From Hysterangium stoloniferum (Eukaryota; Basidiomycota; Agaricomycetes; Hysterangiales; Hysterangiaceae), in the NCBI GenBank assembly GCA_015178975.1, contig WHVD01000023.1, positions 682,001 through 746,000 on the forward strand: 64,000 bases of DNA, read 5' to 3'. The position numbers and the translations under genes were made by a program. Positions 9,893-20,899 of this stretch are shown here, piece by piece (the stretch's first letter is position 1; each line of letters opens with the position of its first letter). A model generated the notes under the pieces. The model saw nothing but the letters and a program-made list of their open reading frames with translations. It was not told the DNA's origin and ran no database searches.

Positions 9893-11232
9893 CACCCTCT
9901 CTCTTACCTCCAGGTGATGCGTGTACTCTTTCCTTCTCCCTCCATCCTGTGCTAATCTGCCTCCTCTCTCTTTCCTCCAGCGAGTGTGTGTACCATTTCC
10001 TTTTCTCTCTGTCCTCCTCTGATTGACCTCTTCTCTCTTTTGTCCAGCCAGTGCGTGTACCATCTCCTCTTTCTTTGTCGTCTGATCATCCTCCTCTCTT
10101 TCCTCCAGGTGCGTGTACTGTTTCCTTCTCTCTCCGTCCTCCTCTCATCGGGACCCTCTCTCTTTCCTCCAGCCGGTGCGTCTACCATTTCCTTCTTCCT
10201 CTGTCCTGCACTGATTTGCCTTCTCTCTCTTTCCTCCAGCCGGTGCGCATTCCATTTCCCTCTCTCTCTGTCCTCTTCTGATTGGCCCTCTCTCTTTCCT
10301 CCACTCGATGTGCATTCCTTTTCCCCTCTCTCTTTGTCCTCCTCTGATTGTCCCCCTCTCTTTCCTCCAGCAGGTGCATCTATCATTTCCTTCTTCGTCT
10401 GTTCTGCGCTGATTTGCCTCCTCTCTCTTTCCTCCAGCCGGTGCGCATTCCATTTCCCTCTCTCTGTGTCCTGTTCTGATCGGCCCCCTCTCTTTCCTCC
10501 AGCCGGTGCGTCTATCATTTCCTTCTTCCTCTGTTCTGTGCTGATTTGCCTCCTCTCTCTTCCCTCCAGCTGGTGTGTGTATTGCTCCTTCTCCCTCTGT
10601 CCTCCTCTCTCTTTCCTCCAGCCAGTGCATGTACCGTTTCCTCCTTCATCCTCCTCTGATTGGCCTCCTCTCTCTTTCCTCCAGGAGGTGTGTGTACCGT
10701 TTCCTTCTCTCTTTGTCACCCTCTAATTGGCCTCCTCTCTTTCCTCCAGCCAATGTGTGTACTGTTTCTTTCTCCCTTTATCCTCCTCTGATTTGCCTCC
10801 TCTCTTTCCTCCAGCCGGTGGGTGTACCGTTTCTTTCTCCCTCCGTCCTGCTCTGATTGGCCCCCCCTCTCTCTTTCCTCCAGCAAGTGCGTGTACTATT
10901 TCCTTCTCTCTCCATCCTGCTCTGATCGGCCCTCTTTCTTCCCTCCAGGTGGTTTGTGTACCCTTTCCTTCTCTCTTCATCCTGCCCTGATTGGCCTCCA
11001 TTCTCTTTCCTCCAGCCAGTGCGTGTTCCTCTGATTGGCCTACTCTCTCTTTCCTACAGTATGTCTACCATTTCCTTCTTCCACTATCCTCCTCTGACCA
11101 GTCCTCTCTTTCCTCCAGGTGGTGTGTGTACCCTTTCTTCAGTGAGTGTGTGTACTGTTTCCTTCTCTCTTTGTCCAGCTGCTGTGTGAACTGTTTCCTT
11201 CTTCCTCCGTCCCCCTCTGATTGGCCTCAATA
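9893..11232 (+). repeat. Pyrimidine-rich ~65-bp intron-like array, copy 2
   Basis: Same unit as in copy 1, about 20 units, with GGTGYGT starts, CTGAT and TTTCCTCCAG. The last 350 bp are nearly identical to the end of copy 1. An A/T-rich block follows at 11228-11370. Confidence 0.85.
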
Positions 11233-11370
11233 AAATCAGAATAATTCAAATAAAATATAATAAATGAATATAAAATGTTTTAAAATAAAATAAATCAAAA
11301 TGAAAAAGAATAAAATAAAATAAAATACAATAAATCAAAATGAAATACATTAAATCAAAATAAATAAATT
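11228..11370. repeat. A/T-rich AAATAAAAT block, copy 2
   Basis: Nearly identical to 7766-7912 and followed by the same GTTGAGAGTCAATTTAACC phrase. Confidence 0.9.
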
Positions 11371-11639
11371 GAATGACCACAGTATTTACTTGCAGTTGAG
11401 AGTCAATTTAACCACTCTTTCCATTTGTAACCATTGTTTCCTTTTGAAATCCAATCATGCAAATGAAGTCATGGCAATGATCCATCCATGCTTAATGAAT
11501 GCTCATCAATTTTCTCTCAATCAATGTCTTTCTCTACTGTCATTGCTTTTCTGACCTGGGATTACTTTTCAGGCCTGTGATTACTGTTGTGAGCTATCAT
11601 TGCTTTTCTGGCCTATCATTACTTTTCTGACCTGTGATT

Positions 11640-12207
11640 ACCTTTGTGATCTTTTGTAACTGTTGATTCCTTTGTAACTGTTGAAACCTTTGATTCATTT
11701 GTACCATTGATTCATTTGTAACCATTGATTCCTTTGTAGCCATTGGTGTTTCCTTTGTGTAGTTTCCTTTGTGACTGTAGTTTCCTTCTGTAACTCTAGG
11801 TTTCTTTGTCACTGTTGTTTCCTTCTGTAACTGTTGTTTCCTTCTGTAACTGTTGTTTCCTTCTGTAACCTTTCTTTCCATTCTCTGAACAGTCTCCCCT
11901 GTAAAGACTTTCCTTCCTTTAAAAGCTTTCTGTTCCTTAAATGGTTTTCCTTCTAACACAAGTTCTGTGTTCTCTGACAATGTGTCTGAGAAATACATAT
12001 GAGTTGTTGTCACCATTGTTCCCCTTTGAAACCGTTGTTTCCTTTTCCATGACACTTTCTGTTCTGTGACACTTTCTGTTCCTTGACACATTCTGTTCCA
12101 TGACACTTTCCATTTGGTGACACATTCTGTTCCTTGACACTTTCCCTTTGGGCACACCTTCTGTTTGGGGACACTTTCTGTTTGGGGACACTTTCTGTTT
12201 GGGGACA
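11640..12207. repeat. Degenerate 16-18-bp arrays, copy 2
   Basis: Diverged TTTGTAACTGTTG-type units (11640-11880), then units such as GACACTTTCTGTTCTGT and, at the end, GGGGACACTTTCTGTTT (about 12040-12207). These correspond by position to the arrays at 7958-9036 in the first copy. Confidence 0.8.
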
Positions 12208-12360
12208 CTTAAGAGTTGTCGATGCGGGGGGGTTTGGAGGGTGAAGCCCCCCAACAAGCCGGAGCCCACAGCGAAGTTGTGGGGCAGGTCACGAAGTGAC
12301 CGCCCCGCAGCATAGCAAGGGTTCTCAGGCTTGTCATATAAGTTAATTCGCATCAGTGGG
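12208..12360 (+). repeat. GC-rich hairpin module, copy 4
   Basis: Starts ACTTAAGAGTTGTC. The G/C-run hairpin is degraded (GGAGGGTGAAGCCCCCC), but the second stem is perfect: GGTCAC, loop GAA, GTGACC (about 12286-12300), extended outward by GTGGGGC and GCCCCGC. Three GCGAGYGAAGYGAGC units follow at 12399, 12437 and 12476. Confidence 0.85.
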
Positions 12361-12574
12361 GCCATGGGCGTCGTTGCTGAGTCATAAAATAGAAGCACCG
12401 CGAGTGAAGCGAGCCTTAGTTTCCCACGGTCTGATCTGCGAGCGAAGTGAGCAGCATAGGTTCCCACGGTCACCTGCGAGTGAAGCGAGCCTTAGCCTTC
12501 CCACGGTGTTATGGTCACAGATGTTGTGCCTGTCACTGGTTGTTTCTCAATCGTGCTCCTCTCTTTGTGCGTCC

Positions 12575-13695
12575 TGCTCTCTCCATCCGGGTGCGTGTAC
12601 TGTTTCCTTCTCTCTTTGTCCTCTTCTGATCATCCTCCTCTCTCTTTCCTGCAGTCAGTGCGTGTACCATTTCCTTCTCTATTCATCCTCCTCTGATCCT
12701 CCTCCTCTTTCTTTCCTCCAGCAAGTGCGTGTACCCTTTCATTCTCTATTTGTCCTCCTCTGATCAGCCTCCTCTCTCTTTCCTCCAATCGGTGTGTGTA
12801 CTGTTTCCTTCTCTCTTCGTCCTCCTGTGATTGGCCTCCTAGCTTTCCTCCAGTTGGTGTGTGTACCGTTTCCTTCTGTCTTCATCCTCCTCTGATCATC
12901 CTCTCTTTTCTCTCCAGGAGGTGTGTGTACCCTGTCTTTCTCTCTTCTTCCTCCTCTCTCTTTTTTGCAGCCAGTGCGTGTACCCTCTCCTACTCTGTTC
13001 GTCCTTCTCTGATTGGCCTCCATTCTCTTTCCTCCAGTTGGTGTGTGTACCGTTTCCTTCTCTTTTCATCCTCTGATCATCCTCTTCTCTCTTTCCTTCA
13101 GGCGGTGTGTGTACCCTTTCTTCTGTCTCCGTCCTCTGATCGTCCTCTCCCTCTTTCCTCCAGCCGCTGCATGTACTGTTTCCTTCTCTCTTCGCCCTCC
13201 TCTTCTCTTTCCTGTAGCCGGTGCGTGTACCGTTTCCTTCTCTCTCCATGCTCCTCTGATTGACCTCTTCTCTTTCATCCAGCCAGTGCGTGCATCATTT
13301 CCTCTTTTTTTGTCCTCCTCTGATCATGCTCCTCTCTTTCCTCCAGGTCGTGCGTGTCCCCTTTCTTTCTCTCTTCGTCCTCCGAGCGTCCTCCTCTCTT
13401 TCCTCCAGCCGGTGCATGTACCGTTTCCTTCTCTCCATCCTCCTCTGATTGACCTCTTCTCTTTCGTCCAGCCGGTGCTTGTATCGTTTCCTCTTTTTTC
13501 GTCCTCCTCTGATCATGCTCCTCTCTTTCCTCCAGGTTGTGCATTGTCCCCTTTCTTTCTCTGTTCATCCTCCTCTCTTTCCTCCAGCCGGTCCATGTAC
13601 CATTTCCTTCTCTCTCCGTCCTCCTCTAATCAACCTCCTCAGTCTTTCCTCCAGGAGGTGCGTGTACCCTGTCCTTCTCTCTTCTTCCTCCTATG
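12575..13695 (+). repeat. Pyrimidine-rich ~65-bp intron-like array, copy 3a
   Basis: The same intron-like unit as in copies 1 and 2 but more diverged, about 17 units. Confidence 0.85.
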
Positions 13696-13699
13696 ATCA

Positions 13700-14200
13700 G
13701 CTTCCTCAACAGCATGCACACCCACTCGGGCCAAATGGGCACAGCACTTGGCGTGTAAGCGTGAACAGGCATGGCGCACCCACTCTCATCCACGGCGCAC
13801 CCACTCTCATCCACGGTGCACCCACTCTCATCCACGGTGCACCCACTCTCATCCACGGTGCACCCACTCTCATCCACGGTGCACCCACTCTCATCCACGG
13901 CGCACCCACTCTCATCCACGACGCACCCACTCTCATCCACAGCGCACCCACTCCCATCCACAGGCACATGCCTGTCTGCCAACTCGGGCACAAATGGGCA
14001 TGCCACGTCGTTTGCCAACGCGTGCACACCCACTCGAGCACAAATGGGCACAGCGTGTTGCGTTCGCCAATGCGCGCACGCGCCGCGCCTGTTCGCAATG
14101 CGCTGTGCCCTATTGGGCGTGCATTGCATTTGCCAATGCATGCACGTGCCGCACCTGTTCCCAGCGTGCTGTGCCCGATTGGGCATGCACCCTGCTCTGA
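13700..14200. repeat. 21-bp CACCCACTCTCATCCACGG array plus GC-rich repeats
   Basis: At 13775-13963 about nine units of 21 bp (CGCACCCACTCTCATCCACGG split as CGCACCCACTC and TCATCCACGG). From 13960 to 14190 related blocks of roughly 80-90 bp contain GGGCACAAATGGGCA, GTTTGCCAACGCG and TGTGCCCTATTGGGC. This occupies the middle of the third pyrimidine array. Confidence 0.8.
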
Positions 14201-14745
14201 TCAGCCCCTCCAGTTGGTGCGTGTCCCTTTTCCTTCTCTCTTCGTCCTGCCCTGATTGGGCCCCTCTCTCTTTCATCCAGCCACTGCATCTACCGTTTCC
14301 TCCAGCCGGTGGGTGTACTGTTTCCTCCTCCCTTCGTCCTGCTCTAATTGGCCTCCTCTTTCATCCAGCCGGTGGGTGTACCCTTTCCCTCTCCCTTCAT
14401 CCCCCTCTCTCTTTCCTCCAAGAGGTGCATCTACCATTTCCTTCTCTCTTTGTCCTCCTCTGATGGGCCTCCTCTCTCTTTCCTCCAGCTGGTGAATGTA
14501 CCGTTTCCTTCTCTCTTCGTCCTCCTCTCTCTTTTCTCCAGGAGGTGCATGTACCTTTTCTTCCTCCCTCCATCCTGCTCTGATCGGCCCTCTCTCTCTT
14601 CCCTCCAGGTGGTTTGTGTACCCTTTCCTTCTCTCTTCTTCCTGATCGGCCTCCGCTCTCCTCCAGCCGGTGCGTGTGATTCTCTCTTTTGTCCAGGAGG
14701 TGCGTGTAGTGTTTCCTTCTTCCTCCGTCCCCCTCTGATCGGCCT
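14200..14745 (+). repeat. Pyrimidine-rich ~65-bp intron-like array, copy 3b
   Basis: The intron-like units resume after the 21-bp block and end at the third A/T-rich block (14747-14915). Conserved GTTGAGAGTCAATTTAACC follows at about 14940. Confidence 0.85.
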
Positions 14746-15184
14746 CAATTAAATCAGAATAATTCAAAGAAAATATAATAAATGAACATAAAATGTTTAA
14801 AAATAAAATAAAATAAATCGAAATGAAAAACAATAAAATAAAATAAAATAAAATAAAATAAATCAAAATAAAATACAGTAAATCAAAATGAAATACATTA
14901 AATCAAAATAAATAAGTTGAGTGACCACAGTAATTACTGCAGTTGAGAGTCAATTTAACCACTCTTTCCATTTGTAACCATTGTTTCCTTTTGAAATCCA
15001 ATCATGCAAATAAAATCATGGCAATAATCCATCCATGCTTAAAGAATGCTTATCAATTTTTTGTCAATCAATGTCTTTCTCTACTGTCATTGCTCTTCTG
15101 ACCTGGGATTACTTTTTGGGCCTGTGATTACTTTTGTGAGCTATCATTGCTTTTCTGGCCTATCATTACTTTTCTGAGATAGAG

Positions 15185-16770
15185 TGGCTGGAAAAGGAAA
15201 TCATTAAGTGGGTGTGTTATTGGGTATCACAATGCCAGAGGACAGTACATGTAGCTTGAAAATACACATAGGGGCCTGAACAATGTGGTTCTTAACCCAA
15301 AGGTTCTAAATCAATGTTTGAACTGGAGATTAGTAGAATACAAGACAATAATTTATACTAAAATATTTAATGACAGACATGAGTGGAATGGAAGGAAAGT
15401 GGGGTATGAAGAGAAACAAATTGAGGAAGAATGAAAACACTATTTCAAGCCAAATACGTCGTATTTAAGAATGTTATTATTGATCCATGAGTAAGTATTC
15501 AGCAAGGTTCCAAAAGGAGACTGACTTACATTTTTTAGGTTCAGTGAATTTACAAAAGTATATAATATATATAATTCTGAATAATGTAAACATTAATCAC
15601 TTTAAAAAAATAAGTCTCAGAATGAGAATAAATGGAAAGCTGGAATGTACAGAAGTGGTTACAGAAGGTAATACAAAGGTTATGTGATCAAGTATTTGAA
15701 AATGCTATTCCAAGACAGATATATGTAACTGCTGATGTAGTGTTTAAAGATATTATTAGTATTCTAAAAGGTGTGAGGTGCCAAATAACACTTATACATG
15801 GAATGGATAAAAAGAGAGCATCAGAAACAGAGACAGAACAGAATTCCTAAAGGAGTAGTTTCCAACAAAACAGGTTTTGGGATGCTGAGGAGGTGGTACC
15901 ATGTTCTGGGGACTCTGATGTTGGGGTGCCAGAGGGTTACAAGGGTAAGAACAAGTTGTGGAGGCTGAAAGACAGGGATGTCAATATAAACCAAGTGTTG
16001 GGGTCCAAGGTGGTGGCTCCATGGTCTAAGGCACTGATGTGGGATCCTGGAAAGATTATCAAGGTAAAACCAAGTTGTGGGGGCCTGAAAGAGTGAGGAT
16101 CCTAACAGTGGTGAAGTGATACAAGAAATAATGGAATGCTGTCAAAAGGACAATGAGATGGAGTGGCTAGAAAATAAAGTCATTATGTATGTAAGTGGGT
16201 GAGTTGTCAGTACATAGTCATCAGAGATGTTGTATCAGAAATACCAATATCAGGATGCCAGAGTATAGGTTGAAAACACACATAGGGATCTAAATGACAT
16301 AGTTCCTAACAGGTAGGTTCTAACTCAATATTTGAACTGGAGATTAGTAGAATATAAGACAATAATTTATACTAAAATATTTAATGACAGACAGATGAGT
16401 AGAAGGGGAGTATGAATGAGAAGGGGAGTATGAATGAGAAGGGGAGTATGAATGAGAAGGGGAGTATGAATGAGAAGGGGAGTATGAATGAGAAGGGGAG
16501 TATGAATGAGAAGGGGAGTATAAATGAGAAGGGGAGTATAAATGAGAAGGGGAGTATAAATGAGAAGGGGAGTATAAATGAGAAGGGGAGTATAAATGAG
16601 AAGGGGAGTATAAATGAGAAGGGGAGTATAAATGAGAAGGGGAGTATAAATGAGAAGGGGAGTATGAATGAGAATAAATGGGAAGCTGGAATGTACAAAA
16701 GCCTTCAATAAGACATGGTTATAGAAGGTAATACAAACTACTGATGTAGTGAAAAAATATATTATTATTG
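15185..16770. repeat. ~1-kb direct duplication with an internal 18-bp array
   Basis: Two diverged direct copies are visible: 15185-15480 matches 16145-16400 (shared TTTGAACTGGAGATTAGTAG and ACAATAATTTATACTAAAAT), and 15620-15760 matches 16665-16770 (shared GAATGAGAATAAATGG and AAGCTGGAATGTAC). The second copy has the expanded 18-bp array between these parts. No coding gene is supported. Confidence 0.8.
16400..16675 (+). repeat. 18-bp array GGGGAGTATRAATGAGAA (15 units)
   Basis: The first block of about six units has GTATGAATG, the next block of about eight has GTATAAATG, and the final unit returns to GTATGAATG. Both strands are open in several frames only because 18 is a multiple of three. 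Confidence 0.95.
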
Positions 16771-16777
16771 ATCCACC

Positions 16778-17240
16778 AGGTCGCGAAGCGACCGAGTAAA
16801 GTTGTGGGGTGGTAGCATGGTGGGGGCTTGCCCCCCACGGGTCACAGCCTTGTGACATAATATATGACATAATATTTCCATGCTAGTGCATGTGTGACAC
16901 CCATCGTGCCTTGTGACTGTCATGCACCTTTTGTGACTGTCGCACACTTTTGTGATGATTGTGACTTGTTGTGACAAATATTCCCGCGCATTGTGTAATA
17001 AGCGCCAGGTGGCTGGTTTGAAAATATATAGCTAAAAAAGAATAAAAGTAGAAATTTCGTAGTCTACTCAGAGTTTTAGATAAAAATACAAAATAATTTG
17101 CATAATTTTGAGATAAATCAAAGGAATACTGTACAATTTTACCATAGTGATATAAGTACATTTTAAGAGCCTTTGTTAAGAATTTCGTTTTGAGGAAATT
17201 GTGAAAAATAGCAAAAACCTTAGAAATACATGACAGCATT
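16778..17240. mobile_element. Repeat with GC hairpins; inverted partner at 44.5-45.0 kb
   Basis: Starts with a perfect stem GGTCGC-GAA-GCGACC, then a GTGGGGGCTTGCCCCCCAC hairpin, GTGACTGTC-type repeats and an A/T-rich body. The body (about 16990-17240) matches 44510-44950 in reverse complement, for example GAAATTTCGTAG against CTACGAAATTTC and the flanks of GCCAGGTGGC against GCCACCTGGT. It is a dispersed element of unknown class. Confidence 0.6.
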
Positions 17241-18056
17241 TCCCCAGGTGAGATGCTTGGTGTGAAAGGAAAGGAAAATGTCTCCCTGCTTCAAAACATC
17301 ATTGGCGGATGTCAATCTGTCCAGCTTCTGAATTGAGGAGACCCAACGACCGTAGGCCTTTTGGCATGTTTGAATGATGGCACAAATGTGATCAGCAGAG
17401 GCATCTGTCTGGGGGTGTAGTGATGGTGGGGTAGGAGTGGGAAGTGGTGTGCAGCTCACATCTCCACCAGAGGGAAACCCTCCCGGGGTGTTGGAATCTA
17501 ACAACAGATGCTCCAACAGGTCCACAGCCAAGTGGATCGGTGCATGCTCAGGAAGGACACAAGTGGAGTCGATGAGCAGGGATGGAAACATGGAGAGCTC
17601 AGCCCATTTGATGTCCTCCACTAAATGCAGCTGTTCCTTAGGGTCATTGACCTGTAAATAAAGTGCACTCATGCAGTCCGACAGTGTGAGAGACCTGCTA
17701 TACCCCTGGATATGCCCTTTAAAAAGGGGTTGCCACAAGGTTGGCCCCAGTCACGTTAGCATGCGTCCCACAGTGAAAATGTCAGAGGGGTAGTTAATGG
17801 ACACGTGCATCCAACCTGCCTGTAAGAAATGAGCCAAGTTGGCCGTGTCCCGAGAGTGAGGGGGAGAAGGCAGCTGTGGTGGAGGGCTGCAAATGGGGTC
17901 GGCCAGGAAGGGGTCAATGGCAAGGGGCTCGTCGGCCTGAACATCAGCCCTCCACTTCCACTTCACCTTTTTGCTTAAGGGGGGAGGCTCCTCAAAGACT
18001 TCCATGGCTGGGGGAGGTTCTGTAATGTATTCAGGGCTTTCTCTTAGATAGCTCAA
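17220..18056 (-). pseudogene. Unknown protein, broken by one in-frame stop
   Basis: Two ORFs share one frame on the minus strand: 18056-17751 and 17738-17220, separated by a TGA at 17751-17753. The protein starts MSYLRESPEYITEPPPAMEVF, is proline-rich at first (PPPLSKKVKWKW), and later has AELSMFPSLLIDSTC, HLAVDLLEHLLLD and AYGRWVSSIQKLDRL. The combined length would be about 275 residues. I recognise no domain. Bracketed by repeats, it may be a fragment of a transposon-associated gene. The 3' end abuts the repeat ending at 17240, which may truncate it. Confidence 0.5.
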
Positions 18057-18737
18057 TATATGCTATAGTGTCACAGAGCTTCAACAATAAAACAAGCAAA
18101 GGTCCAGTAATTTAAATACTGACAGATTAATGAGCTGTGCTATTAAGCTTAAACAACTCAAATCAATGCTTATTTTGATTATTGAAAGGTTCAATAGAAC
18201 AATATACAACTCTTTTAGCAAATAAAAGAACTACATATTCCTTGAGAATAGGGGCTAGAAGCTGAGTATATGGGCAGTAACTTAGCAGAGACTTGATATA
18301 AAGCTTCAGATTCTTGTATGCTTATTTGTAACTATTAATAGCTATTTAACAAGGTGTTAAATAATTTATTAATAAAGAGATTAATGTGTATTGGATTATT
18401 TGAGTGCTTGTACTTGATTAATTCAATAAACTTAGGACTGGGCCTTGAATAATCTAGTATTGGCAGGGAATTTCAGTAAGGATACTTAGATACTTATTAG
18501 GTTTATTATGTAATTAATAAGCCTAAAGGGTAGCTGTGAGGCTGGGGGAACTTAGATGATTAGCTAAGTTCAAGAGTTGCTGACAAAGATTCAAGATTCT
18601 GCAGGTGTAGGTGCTTGCAGTTAGTGGATCAGACTAAGGCTATTATTCTCCTTAGGATGATTAGATAAGCTTCTGAGCTGTGCAGTAAAATGTGTGTGTG
18701 ATATGATGATTTTATTGGAAACTTGGCCCTCCTTATA
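18057..18737. other. A/T-rich geneless stretch
   Basis: No ORF or clear repeat boundary. The Tc1 element inserted at its right end; the sequence resumes at 20350. It may be part of an older LTR, but no terminal dinucleotides with a matching target duplication were found. Confidence 0.5.
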
Positions 18738-18739
18738 TA

Positions 18740-20347
18740 CAGTAAGCAAAAAAAGGGTTGCAATGTTCAGTAAATTTTAACTCAAATGCTTATAACTCCA
18801 GAAATAAATTAGCTAAAATTAGGAAAAAATATAAGTTAGAAAGCCCTATTTCTGAACTTTAACATAATAAGCAAGTTTGTTCAAAAATACTCACACATTG
18901 TTGAGAGATTAAATATTTTGTACAGGAGTATCATTGCAACCCTTTTTTTGCTTTCATTTTATAAACATAAAGCTATACATTCTAGTACTTGGTATGACCT
19001 CCTTAAGCCTTGACCACTGCTACAACCCTCCTAGGCACACTTTCAATCAATTCTGGCACACCTCTGGCATTATTTTATCCCACTCTACTTGTACCCTCTC
19101 CCACAGCTCCAATATCCCTCCTAGGGCCCTCTCATACTCTCCCAGCTTCTTTTTCAGATGATCCCAGAGATGTTCAATAGGATTGAGGTCAGGGGACTGT
19201 GCTGGCCAAGGAAGGACCTTATATCCATGATCTTCAAACCAAGTTGTAGCTCTCTTGGACTTGTGCTTGGGATCATTATCCTGCTGGAAGATGATAGTGG
19301 AGGGATTCTTGCCATAGAAGGCAAGGCTTTCCTGAAGTTCATCTTGCAGAATCTTGGTGTATAACTCTCCATCCATCCTCCCATCAATCTTGCATGCATA
19401 CCCAACTCCCTCCCACAGCATGCAGCCCCACATCATCAGAGATCCACCTCCAAACTTTACAGTCTCCTTCACAAGTCTATCACTCAGACCCTCCCCTGTC
19501 TTCTTCCAAGCCCACCTCTTCCTATCTGACCCCAGCCTATTGATTTTTGTCTCATCAGACCATACAACAGTCTTCCAGTCCTCTATAGTCCAATCCAAAT
19601 GAGCCAGAGCAAAATCCATCCTCTCCTTCCTATGCCTCTTGGTAAGAAGAGGCTTTTTGGCCTTTACCACAGCTTTCATACCAGCTAACTTCAGGTGGTT
19701 ATGAGTTGTCTGGGATGTGAGAGACTGGTTGATAGTGTTCTGAAGGATCTGGGTGATCTGAGAGGCATTTTCAGCCTTCCTGAGGTGATGAGATACTGGG
19801 CATAGCAACTATCAGCCTCAGAAAGCTTGGAAGGATGTCCACCAGTGGGCTTCTGCAGGGAAGGATGGTGTTTTCTGCAAAGTCTAGAGATGGTACTGAT
19901 ATGTAGACAGTGGATGATGAGATCTTGTGGGCAGAATGACCAGAATCCAAGAGGGAGAGGATGTGTTTGCATTGGGAAGTAGAAACAGGCTGCATGTTGG
20001 AATTAACAAGACTGTTGTGGTCTGTTTGTCATGTGTTGAATGTTTTGAACATGTCACATGATCACACAATTAAATACAACCTAACAATAGATCAGAAACA
20101 CCAGTACAACCTGCCCTTTCATCTACAGAATGAAAGCAAAAAAAGGGTTGCAATGATACTCCTGTACAAAGTATTTAATATCTCAACAATGAGTGAATAT
20201 TTTTGAACAAACTTGCTTATTATGTTAAAGTTCAGAAACAGGGCTTTCTAACTTATATTTTGTCCTAATTTTAGCTAATTTATTTCTGGAGTTATAAGCA
20301 TTTGAGTTAAAATTTACTGAACATTGCAACCCTTTTTTTGCTTACTG
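18740..20347 (-). mobile_element. Tc1/mariner element with ~220-bp bipartite inverted repeats
   Basis: Ends CAGTAAGC and GCTTACTG, flanked by TA (18738-18739 and 20348-20349), 1608 bp. Inverted repeats are 18740-18959 and 20129-20347. Each repeat is itself bounded by an inverted pair, AGCAAAAAAAGGGTTGCAAT at the outside and its complement on the inside. The transposase lies on the minus strand and is broken, so the element is non-autonomous today. Confidence 0.9.
18977..19995 (-). pseudogene. Tc1/mariner DD34E transposase, frame-broken
   Basis: The central ORF (19808-19047) has all three catalytic residues: D in VVWSDETK, D in FQQDNDPKH and E in SPDLNPIEHLW, with 34 residues between the second D and the E, so DD34E. 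The N-terminal helix-turn-helix region is split over two other frames (starting MQPVSTSQCKHILSLLDSGH at 19995, then ISRLCRKHHPSLQKPTGGHP), giving two frameshifts. The C-terminus after PEVCQN needs another shift to read LIESVPRR and then meets a stop. The catalytic core is nevertheless intact, suggesting recent inactivation. Confidence 0.85.
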
Positions 20348-20349
20348 TA

Positions 20350-20895
20350 CATTTTGATAACTAAATATTTAACTATTTATTTATTTTATGAGGTCATTAT
20401 TTAGGTCATAATCACCTCATATTCTAGTTATTTTTTACCCTTTATTTACCATGTGATTCTCCTCTCTGAGACAAGGGTTCCAACTTTTGGCTTGAACATG
20501 AAGGTTCAAGGCCGCGGTCCCAGGACAGAAGCATTTGATGAGTCAGCGGAATCAAATTATGACTCGAGTAAATCGTTACAGTCAGATTCGTGACTTGTGT
20601 GATATCCCGACACCTGAGGCTTATCTAATAAGTCACGTGACTCCAAAATGTGCACATTGAAGCAAAACAATGTGCTGAAAAGCAATAACTAAGTAAATAA
20701 AATATTAATAATTAGTTAAAAATTATAATAAAATAAATAAGATATAATAGCATTATATGAGCTCATATATGCTATTATTATGTGAAGTTAAAAGGAATTA
20801 GGCCTTATATTTCACAATAAAAATATAATAAAAATACAATAAATTCGAGAAAATATTAAATAATTCACAGAAAATTAAGAGAATATTATGAGATG
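20350..20895. other. A/T-rich geneless stretch
   Basis: The continuation of the sequence left of the Tc1 element. It contains a GC-richer patch near 20500 and then long A/T runs. No gene seen. Confidence 0.4.
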
Positions 20896-20899
20896 AGGC

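Larger units (their letters stand above)
5683..15180. repeat. Three tandem copies of a ~3.4-kb composite repeat
   Basis: The same order of modules recurs three times: GC-rich hairpin (5683, 9043, 12208), CATCCAC minisatellite or a degenerate equivalent, pyrimidine-rich array of ~65-bp units, A/T-rich block opening CAATAAAATCAGAAT (7768, 11229; variant at 14747), a short conserved phrase with GTTGAGAGTCAATTTAACC, and arrays of 18-bp units (first two copies) or their opening phrase only (third copy). Spacing between A/T blocks is about 3.46 and 3.52 kb. Ends of copies 1 and 2 (7440-7790 and 10900-11240) are nearly identical, while copy 3 is more diverged and interrupted. No reading frame is conserved across units, so I regard all ORFs here as by-products of repeat composition. 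Confidence 0.85.

Noticed and set aside
16367..16870. ORF with 18-bp repeats giving hydrophobic LLIYTP units, like membrane segments
   Set aside because: Pure consequence of the 18-bp array; no start context and no partner sequence.
20480..20640. Possible tRNA or snRNA in the GC-richer patch
   Set aside because: I could not fold a cloverleaf or find conserved boxes.
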